A program made the position numbers and the translations under genes. Source: Aequorivita sinensis (GTDB taxonomy: Bacteria > Bacteroidota > Bacteroidia > Flavobacteriales > Flavobacteriaceae). From it: a DNA stretch of 64,000 nucleotides. A model generated the notes under the pieces. The model was not told the DNA's origin, did not search any database, and was given only the letters and a program-made list of their open reading frames with translations. How positions within the stretch are numbered: position 1 is the first letter of the stretch; each line of letters opens with the position of its first letter. The DNA lies in contig NZ_VDMC01000002.1 in assembly GCF_006346335.1 (NCBI RefSeq), positions 310,001 through 374,000 on the forward strand. The letters run 5' to 3'. Positions 44,048 to 52,412 of this stretch are shown here, piece by piece.

Positions 44048-45030
44048 AACGAATTGTTTAATTGTTTAAACGTCGATACAACAGATTCCACAAGTTGTAT
44101 AGGCTTTGGATTTATTTTAATAAAAAAATACTTCCTCCCTTTTTTAAACTTCCTGACTTGCTTTTCCGTAAACATTAAATTCTCTTTAAAATAATGTTTT
44201 AGCTCCTTACGGCTCATTCCCGAGTTGTTAACAACATCCCGTAATAATAGTTTTAAATCTTCAACTTTATTGCCTGATAAAAACACATCAGGATGGTCAC
44301 TAAAATTAGTGAACTTTTTTATAAAATCTTCCGCATCATAAGCATGATAATGCAAGACATTACCCTTTACAACCCTTTTTGGGGATGTACCATCTATATG
44401 TTTATATCGATGTACATTATGTGGAATTAGATTTGCAGCAACACGAATAGCAGATTTCCCCATGGTATGTCCATACCACCAAGGAAACTTCTGATTTAAT
44501 TTAGTAAATGGATTTCTTATTGATAGGTAGAATACTTGTTTATTTACTTTAAAATTAGATTCTTCCGCAAAAACATTATTATATCTTTCCTTTTGCTGAA
44601 GAACTTCCAATGTTCTAAAATCAACCAATTCGGTATCATTAGGGATGGTATTAAAAAATGATTTTAAATCTGATTGGTTTTGAAAGTCTGTACAAATTAA
44701 TTCATCTGCATCTATAGATATAAGCCAATCGATACCTTCTTCCTTACATTTTAATTGAGCATCATAGGTGTTTAAACATTGTCTCGCTGTATGGTGTTCT
44801 ACTGCTTGTGAAGTAAACTTTTTTAAATAAGACAAAGAAACATACTTATCTACAGCAACGGAATTTGAAATCTGTACAAAGTTTAAATCGGCAATACTTT
44901 CTTTTCCATTATCTGAAGTGTTGTCGAAATAAACAAAAGCTTTATCCACCCCAATTGTCTTATGATAAAGCAGATTATTTCGCAATAAGCGAACTTCATT
45001 TTTAACGGTAATGACTAAAGCTATTTTCAC
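44044..45030 (-). CDS. Glycosyltransferase family 2/92-like
   Basis: 328-residue GT-A-fold protein of the Glyco_tranf_2_4/GT92-like type. VITVKNEVRLLRNNLLYHKTIGVD at the N-terminus and the DxD in WLISIDADELI near residue 106 are visible; HNVHRYKHIDG and LHYHAYDAEDF follow. These features match enzymes that use a UDP-sugar in polysaccharide synthesis. Start is GTG at 45030. Its TGA overlaps the GTG of the downstream GT4 gene. Confidence 0.82.
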   Translation of the reverse strand: MKIALVITVKNEVRLLRNNLLYHKTIGVDKAFVYFDNTSDNGKESIADLNFVQISNSVAVDKYVSLSYLKKFTSQAVEHHTARQCLNTYDAQLKCKEEGIDWLISIDADELICTDFQNQSDLKSFFNTIPNDTELVDFRTLEVLQQKERYNNVFAEESNFKVNKQVFYLSIRNPFTKLNQKFPWWYGHTMGKSAIRVAANLIPHNVHRYKHIDGTSPKRVVKGNVLHYHAYDAEDFIKKFTNFSDHPDVFLSGNKVEDLKLLLRDVVNNSGMSRKELKHYFKENLMFTEKQVRKFKKGRKYFFIKINPKPIQLVESVVSTFKQLNNSL

Positions 45031-45088
45031 AAGAATTAAAGTAATTGAATTCGATAATAAATATATAGGTTATGAAGAGCCTTTAAAA

Positions 45089-45898
45089 CTAATTGCTATA
45101 CTTTTCTTTAAAAAGCGAAACTTCTTCTAAAATTTTTTCCTTGGCAACTGCACTTACTTTTATATCACTTAAATATGGCTTTGTTTTCAATATTTTTTTA
45201 AGCTGAAAAACAAAGAGCTTATTTTTTATCGACTCCTTTAAACTATTGTGATTATATAATCTATGTAATTTATTTATTTCGATTGATAGTGAAAGTGATT
45301 GACTCCAATCCTTCCATTTAAAGTTATTAAATGATTCAAAAGAAGAAACTGGAATCCAGGGTATTCTATAAGCATCTGCTACAATTGCACCATGCATAGC
45401 TTCACAGATTAATACTTCTGAAGCATTAATATCTTCAATAATCGATTCAACAGAGTTACGAGGATCAATATAATTAATTCCTAAACGCTCTACAGCTCTT
45501 TTATAAGAATGGTTAGCAACACTAAAGTGTGGTATATAAGAATAAGAGTGTTTTTTAATTGGATTATTAAAAGGAAATACTTTAGGTGTTAATATTGCGG
45601 GATCTGTAATAAATTTGGCATTATTTAAAAGTGCTGAACTTAATGGACCTCTTACAAATATTGTTTGGAAATTTAAATTTGGCTTTTGATCAACTCCATG
45701 GGCACCAGCCCCAAATACAATAATTTCAGAATTAGGATAGTATTTTTTGGCAGCCCTTAATATAGTTCCGATTCCAAAAAACACTCGATTATCATTGTCA
45801 TCAAAAAAATTTGGTAAAAAATGTTTCCAAATATGGACATTTAGTTCATCCCCAAAATTTGAAGTCCCATCAGGTGGTTTAAAATAATGTAATTTCAT
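45089..45898 (-). CDS. Polysaccharide pyruvyl transferase family protein
   Basis: 269 residues. The N-terminus KLHYFKPPDGTSNFGDELNVHIW is the pattern of the polysaccharide pyruvyl transferase family. The IVFGAGAHG strand near residue 60 and SEVLICEAMHGAIVADAYRIPW near residue 160 complete it. Such enzymes add a pyruvate ketal from phosphoenolpyruvate to a sugar, giving the glycan a negative charge. With the sulfotransferase this suggests an acidic polysaccharide. Acceptor unknown. Confidence 0.87.
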   Translation of the reverse strand: MKLHYFKPPDGTSNFGDELNVHIWKHFLPNFFDDNDNRVFFGIGTILRAAKKYYPNSEIIVFGAGAHGVDQKPNLNFQTIFVRGPLSSALLNNAKFITDPAILTPKVFPFNNPIKKHSYSYIPHFSVANHSYKRAVERLGINYIDPRNSVESIIEDINASEVLICEAMHGAIVADAYRIPWIPVSSFESFNNFKWKDWSQSLSLSIEINKLHRLYNHNSLKESIKNKLFVFQLKKILKTKPYLSDIKVSAVAKEKILEEVSLFKEKYSN

Positions 45899-45943
45899 TC
45901 TATATATTATTTTAAATAAAATAACCCATTGTTCATTTTATGA

Positions 45944-46891
45944 TTATTTAAAATTAACTTCCAATAATTTATAGCCCACCCCAGTAACTCTATACAGAAT
46001 ACCAAAAAGCAATAACTTTAGTATAGTTATTCTATATTCTTTAAATGTTTTTAAAAACAGAAACTTAAAACTATAATTTATACCATTCTTTAAACTCTTG
46101 TTCTTAAACGAATTACTTAATTGTCTCATTCCCATTTTAACCAAACTTTTATTAGTCTTCTCATTTAAATCTAAAGATTTATCTGTTAAAAGACTGTGTG
46201 CAATTTTTAATTTATAACGAGACTTGTTTTTTAATTCATTTAGTCGTTTATCGTGAATTCTTAATTGCACTAAAACATCTTTATTAACATAAGGAGTCAT
46301 GCCTTTATTTAAAGCTTTAATATGAAAAACATAATCATCTCCCGTTATTAATTCTTCATCAAATCGTAGGTTGTAATGAATTAAACATTCTTTTTTCCAA
46401 AGGGGAGAATTTACACCCCACCCAATTTTTTTTATAATAAAATCATTAATTGGGTCATCACTCCACAATTCGTTATTCCAGAATTCTTTAGTTGGTTTTT
46501 CTTGTAAATTAAAAAACTGTGATTGACTAATTGTGAAATCGTAACTCCCAGAATTAATATTTTTTAAATCTATTTCTAACTTTTGAGGATGCATTAAATC
46601 ATCACTATCAAAAAAATTGATATACTCCGCTCTACTTTGCTCAAAGCCATAGTTTCTTGCTGCCGAGGGGCCTTTAGGCAAATGCGAAGGCTTCTTAAAG
46701 TATTGTATGCGGTTATCAGCTTTACTAAATCCTTTTATTACCTCTTCCGAATTATCTGTACTCCCATCATCCACAACAATACACTCCCAGTTTTTATAAG
46801 TTTGATTTTGTATAGAAACAAGAGTCTCACCGATAAGGTTGGCTCGGTTATAGGTTGGAATTATAATGCTGATTAACGAATTATTTATCAA
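45944..46891 (-). CDS. Glycosyltransferase family 2
   Basis: 315-residue GT-A transferase: SIIIPTYNRANLIGETL at the start, VVDDGSTDNSEEVI near residue 40 and the acidic NFFDSDDLMHPQKL near residue 92. The N-terminal 100 residues are close to those of the next upstream gene (46932-47873), so the two probably arose by duplication and then diverged in the acceptor half. Start is TTG at 46891; no ATG lies before the first strand. Confidence 0.9.
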   Translation of the reverse strand: MINNSLISIIIPTYNRANLIGETLVSIQNQTYKNWECIVVDDGSTDNSEEVIKGFSKADNRIQYFKKPSHLPKGPSAARNYGFEQSRAEYINFFDSDDLMHPQKLEIDLKNINSGSYDFTISQSQFFNLQEKPTKEFWNNELWSDDPINDFIIKKIGWGVNSPLWKKECLIHYNLRFDEELITGDDYVFHIKALNKGMTPYVNKDVLVQLRIHDKRLNELKNKSRYKLKIAHSLLTDKSLDLNEKTNKSLVKMGMRQLSNSFKNKSLKNGINYSFKFLFLKTFKEYRITILKLLLFGILYRVTGVGYKLLEVNFK

Positions 46892-46931
46892 AGTTATATG
46901 GATATTGTTACACCTACAGTAAAAGTGAAAA

Positions 46932-47873
46932 CTATTTAATTGTTTTAATTATAATACTTGGTTTTTTTAAAACTTTAAAAAATCCTACTTTTAAAAATGA
47001 ATAATTTATAATCTTAATTCTTAATTTAACAAGTCTTAAGGTCTCTGAGTAGAATTTATGTTTTAGACATCGTTTTATATACAGATTTATATAATTGAAT
47101 AAATATTTTCTAATTTCAAAATCTTTAAAAGTATCTGTAATTGGTTTTTTAGCATATAAATCAACAATTTTAGAAATTGCAATTACTTTATTTACAAGTT
47201 TAAATTCTGTTATTTTACTTCTCTTACCGTCTGCTTCGTTTCTATATAAGTAAAGTACTTGATTAATTATCTCTAGCCTTGGACTCGAAATTAACAATCG
47301 AGAAAAAAATTCCCATTCTTGGCTTATTTTTAACTCTACGTCAAATAAGGGCTTATTATCTAAGTATTGTTTATTGAATAAAGGTCCATTAGTTCCAAAG
47401 ACTAAATTTCCTTTTATATGTTCCAAAAGTGCAACATCAGTTTCATAAAGTTTCCACTTTTTCACATATGTTAGATTCTTCTCATCAATTATCTCAGCTC
47501 CTTCACATACAACAAAATCTACATTGTACTCAGAAATCACTTTTACTTTTATTTCCAGTTTTTCAGGCAACATCAAATCATCACTATCAAACCACTGAAT
47601 ATACTCCCCCTTACTCACCTCAAATCCATAATTCCGAGCCGCATTCCCTCCAGGCAATCTATCTTTTGGTCTATGGTGATATTGAAAACGAGTATCCTTG
47701 GCCTTATATACTGTCATCACCTCATCTGTATTATCCGTACTCCCATCATCCACCACAATACACTCCCAGTTTTGGTAGGTTTGTGCTAATACCGAGTCTA
47801 GCGTTTCACCAATAAGGTGCGCGCGATTATAGGTTGGAATAATAATAGAAACTAAGGGACTGGAACTTGGCAA
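46932..47873 (-). CDS. Glycosyltransferase family 2
   Basis: 313-residue GT-A transferase with SIIIPTYNRAHLIGETLDSV, VVDDGSTDNTDEVM and QWFDSDDLMLPEKL (nucleotide-sugar and metal site) in the first 105 residues. It is the first gene of the polysaccharide locus in the direction of transcription. A good promoter lies 20 bp upstream (47894-47923), and the start codon is TTG at 47873. It is a paralog of the next gene. Confidence 0.9.
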   Translation of the reverse strand: MPSSSPLVSIIIPTYNRAHLIGETLDSVLAQTYQNWECIVVDDGSTDNTDEVMTVYKAKDTRFQYHHRPKDRLPGGNAARNYGFEVSKGEYIQWFDSDDLMLPEKLEIKVKVISEYNVDFVVCEGAEIIDEKNLTYVKKWKLYETDVALLEHIKGNLVFGTNGPLFNKQYLDNKPLFDVELKISQEWEFFSRLLISSPRLEIINQVLYLYRNEADGKRSKITEFKLVNKVIAISKIVDLYAKKPITDTFKDFEIRKYLFNYINLYIKRCLKHKFYSETLRLVKLRIKIINYSFLKVGFFKVLKKPSIIIKTIK

Positions 47874-47893
47874 GGTATAAAGCTGTTTATTAT

Positions 47894-47923
47894 CAAAAAT
47901 AAGAAAAAGGTTAAGCTAAGCAA
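47894..47923 (-). promoter_or_regulatory. Promoter of the polysaccharide locus
   Basis: On the minus strand: TTG, 19-bp spacer, TATTTTTG, a strong match to the Bacteroidetes TTG/TAnnTTTG pattern. It sits between the tpiA terminator and the first GT2 gene, and the leader would be very short. Confidence 0.7.
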
Positions 47924-47933
47924 CAAAATAAAA

Positions 47934-47971
47934 GCCTCAAATTCTAAAACATCTGTTTTAAAACTTGAGGC
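47934..47971 (-). terminator. Terminator of tpiA
   Basis: Two-part hairpin: GCCTCAA/TTGAGGC outer stem and TAAAAC/GTTTTA inner stem with a symmetric internal loop and an ATCT cap. On the minus strand a T-rich stretch follows. Confidence 0.85.
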
Positions 47972-47999
47972 ATAAATTTTAAACTAAATTCGAAGGCGG

Positions 48000-48755
48000 T
48001 TATCCCTCAAATGCATTAACAATATCCATAAAGCTATCTACTTTTAAAGCTGCACCTCCAATTAGTCCGCCATCAACATCGGCTTGAGAGAAAATTTCAA
48101 CAGCATTGTTAGGTTTTACACTACCTCCATATAAAATTGAAACTTTATCTGCGATATGTTTTGAGTACTTTTCCGCTATAGTTTCTCTAATAAACTTATG
48201 TATTTCTTGTGCTTGCTCTGGACTAGCAGTTTCTCCTGTACCAATAGCCCAAACTGGTTCGTAGGCTATAATAATATTCTCCCAAGCTCCACTAGAAACA
48301 TGGAAGAGTCCTTCTGTAAGTTGATTTTTTACTAGATTAAAATGATTTCCGCTTTTTCTATCTTCAAGCTCCTCTCCTATACAGAAAATTACAGTCATTT
48401 CATTTTTTAAAGCTGTATTTACTTTTTCTGCTAGCAACTGGCTATCTTCATTAAAATAAGCACGACGCTCACTATGACCTAATATAACAGTGCTTACTCC
48501 AACGCTTTTAAGCATTTTTGCCGACACCTCACCTGTAAAAGCACCTTCTTCACTTTGATGCATATTTTGAGCAGCAATCGATACAGGATGTTCGCGCATA
48601 GAAGTAAATGCGTGACTTAAATTGGTAAAAGGAGGGGCTATCATTACCACTACATCTTCTGGAAAAACTTGTTTTTTAAGATCTACTAAAAATGTTTCAG
48701 TCTGTGCTAAATCATTATTCATTTTCCAATTCCCAGCTACTATTTTCTTTCTCAT
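48000..48755 (-). CDS. tpiA: Triosephosphate isomerase
   Basis: 251-residue glycolytic TIM-barrel enzyme interconverting dihydroxyacetone phosphate and glyceraldehyde 3-phosphate. Catalytic residues are all visible: Lys in GNWKMN near residue 10, His in ILGHSERR near residue 96, and Glu in AYEPVWAIGTG near residue 168; the phosphate loop YGGSVKPNNA is near residue 210. It is followed by a strong terminator that separates it from the polysaccharide locus. Confidence 0.97.
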   Translation of the reverse strand: MRKKIVAGNWKMNNDLAQTETFLVDLKKQVFPEDVVVMIAPPFTNLSHAFTSMREHPVSIAAQNMHQSEEGAFTGEVSAKMLKSVGVSTVILGHSERRAYFNEDSQLLAEKVNTALKNEMTVIFCIGEELEDRKSGNHFNLVKNQLTEGLFHVSSGAWENIIIAYEPVWAIGTGETASPEQAQEIHKFIRETIAEKYSKHIADKVSILYGGSVKPNNAVEIFSQADVDGGLIGGAALKVDSFMDIVNAFEG

Positions 48756-48811
48756 TATCGTATATGTTTGGTATTTTGTATTTTCTTTTGGTAAAACTAT
48801 TTTTTAAGTTT

Positions 48812-48874
48812 AATTCAAATTTCTAAATTCATAATTCTGCATTCATAATTCATAATTATCTACTGTCTACTAAT
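48812..48874. repeat. AATTCAT-type heptamer array overlapping a gene end
   Basis: Nine consecutive 7-base units (AATTCAA, ATTTCTA, AATTCAT, AATTCTG, CATTCAT, AATTCAT, AATTATC, TACTGTC, TACTAAT). It includes the stop codon of the permease gene (48860) and its last residues (ISRQ). Confidence 0.8.
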
Positions 48875-49936
48875 TTTCGGGTCTAGCCAGCCGTAAATTA
48901 TATCTACAAAAATATTGATTATTATAAACAATGTCGCAATTACTAATACTGCGCCCATTATTACGGGTAAATCTAAGGTGTTTAAAGCGTTTACAATTTC
49001 TTTTCCTAATCCGTTCCAGCCAAAGATGTATTCCACGAAAACAGCTCCTGCGAGCATAGAAGCAAACCAACCAGAAATAGCCGTAACTACCGGGTTTAGT
49101 GAGTTTTTTAAAGCGTGGCGTTTAATGATTTGATAAAACGAAAGTCCTTTAGCTTTTGCAGTGCGTATGTAGTCTTGATTTAAAACTTCCAACAAGGAAT
49201 TTCGCATTAACTGACTAACAACTGCAAGTGGACGAATACCTAATACTACGGCAGGTAAAATCAAATTTTTCCACTGAATGTATTTACCATTACCAAAATC
49301 GTCAACTTCATACAGGCTTCCTGTCATATTTAAGTTTGTGTATTCGTGTAGCAGAAATCCGAAAATCCAAGCGAATATAATCGCACTAAAAAACGAAGGG
49401 ACACTCATTCCTAAAGTGCTTACCAATTGAATCATCTTATCGATAAATCCATCCTTGAACAACACTGAAATAATTCCCAAAAGCACTCCGATAAAAATTG
49501 CAATTACAATGGCTGAAACTGCAAGTATAAAGGTGTTTGGGAGGGTTTCAGCAATTACCTGACTTACTTCTTTTCCATTTTTTTGAAAAGATTCGCGTAA
49601 ATAAGGCGTTTTAACTACAACACTTGTATTTCCTACGTTGAACAAATGAGTAGCATTGTACTTTCCTTTTTTTAGAAATGTATAATCATCAGGATTATTA
49701 CTGTGAAATGAAACGGGTGATAAATCGTTTAAATACCGTACATATTGAACAGAAACAGGTTGATCGAAACCGTATTTCTTTTTAACGATTGCAACTTGTT
49801 CGGCGGTTTCATTTTGACCCAACATCATTCTTGCTGGATCACCAGGAAGTATTGTGAAAAGTAGGAAAATAACAGTAACAACCCCAAAAAGTGTCAATAC
49901 TGCATAACCCAACTTTTGAAGAATATACTTTACCAC
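48860..49936 (-). CDS. DppB/OppB-type ABC transporter permease
   Basis: 358-residue inner-membrane permease. The N-terminal ILQKLGYAVLTLFGVVTVIFLL span and FTILPGDPARMMLG are the signature of the oligopeptide/nickel permease N-terminal domain, and the EAA-like loop near residue 255 (IIKRHALKNSLNPVVTA) contacts the ATPase. A periplasmic insert of about 80 residues follows the first span. No matching second permease, ATPase or binding protein is in the window, so it must work with subunits encoded elsewhere. Start is GTG at 49936, overlapping the upstream stop. The final residues lie in a heptamer array. Confidence 0.92.
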   Translation of the reverse strand: MVKYILQKLGYAVLTLFGVVTVIFLLFTILPGDPARMMLGQNETAEQVAIVKKKYGFDQPVSVQYVRYLNDLSPVSFHSNNPDDYTFLKKGKYNATHLFNVGNTSVVVKTPYLRESFQKNGKEVSQVIAETLPNTFILAVSAIVIAIFIGVLLGIISVLFKDGFIDKMIQLVSTLGMSVPSFFSAIIFAWIFGFLLHEYTNLNMTGSLYEVDDFGNGKYIQWKNLILPAVVLGIRPLAVVSQLMRNSLLEVLNQDYIRTAKAKGLSFYQIIKRHALKNSLNPVVTAISGWFASMLAGAVFVEYIFGWNGLGKEIVNALNTLDLPVIMGAVLVIATLFIIINIFVDIIYGWLDPKISRQ

Positions 49937-51651
49937 TAACCTTGATTTATTTGGTCCATCGTTTTAACCTCGTAGATAAAGTCGTCTCCAAAAAGAATTT
50001 TTGCATACTCTTCTATCGTCTCTGTAAAACCAGCTTCTTTTCTTCGTTCATTAACAGTTTCAGGCTTTTCGATAGGCCAAATAAAAGAACCTCTTGCATC
50101 GTCATAGCTCATTCCCTGCGTACCGTAAACTTGTGGTTTCCCTTCTAGCATTAAATACCTGTCTTCCATCATAGCTGCAGCGGTCTTTGGAATTTCACCT
50201 GCATCAGCTGCTTTTTTTACAAGTGGCAAATAATTTGGAATTTTATCAGGATTATGCTGAAGTACATTCCAAGCTACTAAACTAGACTCCTCTCCCACTA
50301 CTGATTTTCCTGGATATCCTTTTTCAATAAAATATTTCTCTACAAAAATCATATTAACGCTATCCAAAACCTTTTGCATTTCTGAAAGATCGCCGCTGTA
50401 TTCAGCTTCAGTCAATCCCATACTTTCACCAAGTTGCTTTCTTTCTTCCAAAGATCTAGTTTGCATTAGGCGTCTGTATTTTTGATCTAAGTTTCCTATG
50501 CTATCAAGTCGCTGTTTTAATGATAAATCCAATTTAGGTTTTGAATTTTCAACTACAGGTAACTCTAGCTTATGAGCGTCATTCCAATGAAGTTTTTGCT
50601 TTATCGTTCCCTTATCCAATTCTAAGATTCCTGGATTACTTCTTACAATAGTCTTTAAAGTAGTTTCATCGCAGAAATAAAACTTGAAGTTTAGTTTGTA
50701 AGTATCCGTTAGGCTTTCAGTCATTTCTTGTGAAGAAGCAGATAGTCCAATTACATTATAACCGTTTTTAATAGCTCTATCTGTAATTTCTTTTACAGAA
50801 ATATAACCGTCTTTTTCAGTGTTTGTCAAGCTATAAGCTACAATTACAATAAGATTTTCTTCATTTAAGAACTGATCGGTAAAGTCTTCGCCATTTCTTT
50901 CCATAGTAAAGTCGTGAATTGGCGGTACATAACCTTCCTGAATCATTTTAGTTTCAGTATTCACTAATTCTCCATCAACCTGTGGGTATTCCCCGTTTGT
51001 AACGATAGTTTTTTCTTCACCATTAATATTAAAAGTCCATTTATATTCATAAATAGGACCTGGAGCACCTTCTGGAACAGTCATTCCATCCTTAATATTT
51101 GCACCAATTTTATAAGGTCTGAAGTCAATAATGGGAAGGTGTTGTAATACGTGATAAGTAATGGCCATACACCCTACAAAAGTTGCGAAAATGATGATGC
51201 TACGCGTGCCTTCAGCAAAAAATGGTTTGATGTATTTACGCCCTATAAAAAGAATTATAATTAGAACTAAAAGAATAATGTCTTTGTAAAACGATTCCCA
51301 AGGAGTTAAAGGAATTGCATCTCCAAAACATCCACAATCTGTTACTTTGTTGAAATAAGCCGAATAAAAGGTAAGAAAAGTGAAAAACACTATCATTAGC
51401 ATTAATGCCCATAGCGTAAACTTTTTTAAATACCCTAAGAGAAGCGCTACACCTACTAGCACCTCAAAAATCACAACGAAAATTGCAATTAGTAATGAAT
51501 AAGGCACCAAAAACCCAAGGTCTAAAACGTCTGGGGCAAAGTAGTCTTGTAGTTTAAAAGCAAACCCAATAGGATCGTTAAGTTTCACCAAGCCGCTTAT
51601 AATAAACAAGGCTCCAACCAATACTCTAGATATTCCAACTAATATTTTCAT
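49936..51651 (-). CDS. DoxX/MauE-like membrane protein fused to a DUF6624-like domain
   Basis: 571 residues. The N-terminal 180 form a four-to-five-span DoxX/MauE-like membrane unit (BT_3928 family: SRVLVGALFIISGLVKLNDP, then TDCGCFGDAIPLTPW with a CxC pair near residue 115). A thioredoxin-like periplasmic domain follows (about 240-380: NLIVIVAYSL, VIGLSASSQEM). The C-terminal 190 residues resemble DUF6624, with VAWNVLQHNPD near residue 475 and the GKPQVYGTQG motif near 520. The combination suggests an envelope redox or quinone-linked protein (inferred). It lies between DUF1599 and the permease gene. Confidence 0.8.
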   Translation of the reverse strand: MKILVGISRVLVGALFIISGLVKLNDPIGFAFKLQDYFAPDVLDLGFLVPYSLLIAIFVVIFEVLVGVALLLGYLKKFTLWALMLMIVFFTFLTFYSAYFNKVTDCGCFGDAIPLTPWESFYKDIILLVLIIILFIGRKYIKPFFAEGTRSIIIFATFVGCMAITYHVLQHLPIIDFRPYKIGANIKDGMTVPEGAPGPIYEYKWTFNINGEEKTIVTNGEYPQVDGELVNTETKMIQEGYVPPIHDFTMERNGEDFTDQFLNEENLIVIVAYSLTNTEKDGYISVKEITDRAIKNGYNVIGLSASSQEMTESLTDTYKLNFKFYFCDETTLKTIVRSNPGILELDKGTIKQKLHWNDAHKLELPVVENSKPKLDLSLKQRLDSIGNLDQKYRRLMQTRSLEERKQLGESMGLTEAEYSGDLSEMQKVLDSVNMIFVEKYFIEKGYPGKSVVGEESSLVAWNVLQHNPDKIPNYLPLVKKAADAGEIPKTAAAMMEDRYLMLEGKPQVYGTQGMSYDDARGSFIWPIEKPETVNERRKEAGFTETIEEYAKILFGDDFIYEVKTMDQINQG

Positions 51652-51734
51652 TTACTTTATTTTAATTAAATTAACTTTAGATATATATATAAAATTTGTT
51701 TTCTTAATTAATATCATTATATCTTAAACAAATA

Positions 51735-51776
51735 AAATCCAAAATTTTAAGCACCAAATTCCAAAACTAAATTATT
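51735..51776. repeat. AAATTCC-type heptamer array
   Basis: Units AAATCCA, AAATTTT, AAGCACC, AAATTCC, AAAACTA, AATTATT. It shares the 15-base string AAGCACCAAATTCCA with the array at 18586, more than 33 kb away, showing a dispersed repeat family. Confidence 0.75.
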
Positions 51777-51787
51777 TTAAAATTTTT

Positions 51788-51822
51788 GCTCTCTTCTCTC
51801 TATTCTCTACCCTCTACTCTCA
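51788..51822. repeat. nnnCTCT heptamer array overlapping a gene end
   Basis: Five units (GCTCTCT, TCTCTCT, ATTCTCT, ACCCTCT, ACTCTCA) in phase, covering the stop codon (51807) and last residues (ESRG) of the DUF1599 gene; it lies 11 bp from the AAATTCC-type array. Confidence 0.7.
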
Positions 51823-52358
51823 TTTTCATTTAAATGAATTAGCGCAAAAATTGCATAATTTATCATATCCTGATAATTCGCATCAATCCCTTCCGATACT
51901 AAAGTTTTCCCGCTATTGTTTTCAATTTGTTTTACGCGAAGTAATTTTTGAAGAATCAAATCAGTTAACGAACTCACTCTCATATCACGCCAAGCTTCGC
52001 CATAATCGTGATTTTTGTCCATCATCAGTTGTTTGGTTTCGGCAATGTGTTTGTCGTAAAGTTTTACAGCCTCATCTACTAATAAATCAGGTTGATCTAC
52101 AACACCTTTTTCAAGTTGGATAAGCGCCATAATCGAGTAATTTACAATTCCGATAAACTCACTCGTTTGACCTTCGGCAATTTTTTGTTCTTTATTTTCT
52201 TGTAATCCGCGAATGCGTTGTGCTTTAATAAAAATTTGATCGGTAAGTGAAGGAAGTCGAAGAATTCGCCATGCACTTCCGTAGTCGTGCATTTTATTGA
52301 TAAACAGCTCCCTACATTTTTCTACTTGTTCGCTGTATTGTTTTGATGTCTTTGCCAT
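51807..52358 (-). CDS. DUF1599 family protein
   Basis: 183 residues made of two similar halves, each with an HDYGSAW/HDYGEAW motif followed by LPSLTDQIFIKAQRIRG or SSLTDLILQKLLRVKQ; this duplicated pattern is DUF1599. The charged helical motif resembles all-alpha NTP pyrophosphatase-like proteins, so a nucleotide-related function is possible but unproven. A longer frame starts at 52403, only 10 bp from the divergent folP; the ATG at 52358 leaves room for control sequences. The last four residues come from a heptamer array. Confidence 0.85.
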   Translation of the reverse strand: MAKTSKQYSEQVEKCRELFINKMHDYGSAWRILRLPSLTDQIFIKAQRIRGLQENKEQKIAEGQTSEFIGIVNYSIMALIQLEKGVVDQPDLLVDEAVKLYDKHIAETKQLMMDKNHDYGEAWRDMRVSSLTDLILQKLLRVKQIENNSGKTLVSEGIDANYQDMINYAIFALIHLNENESRG

Positions 52359-52412
52359 TCGTAAATTGTAAGATTTTGCGTAAATTTCGGGTAAATAAAT
52401 CAATTTAGAAAA

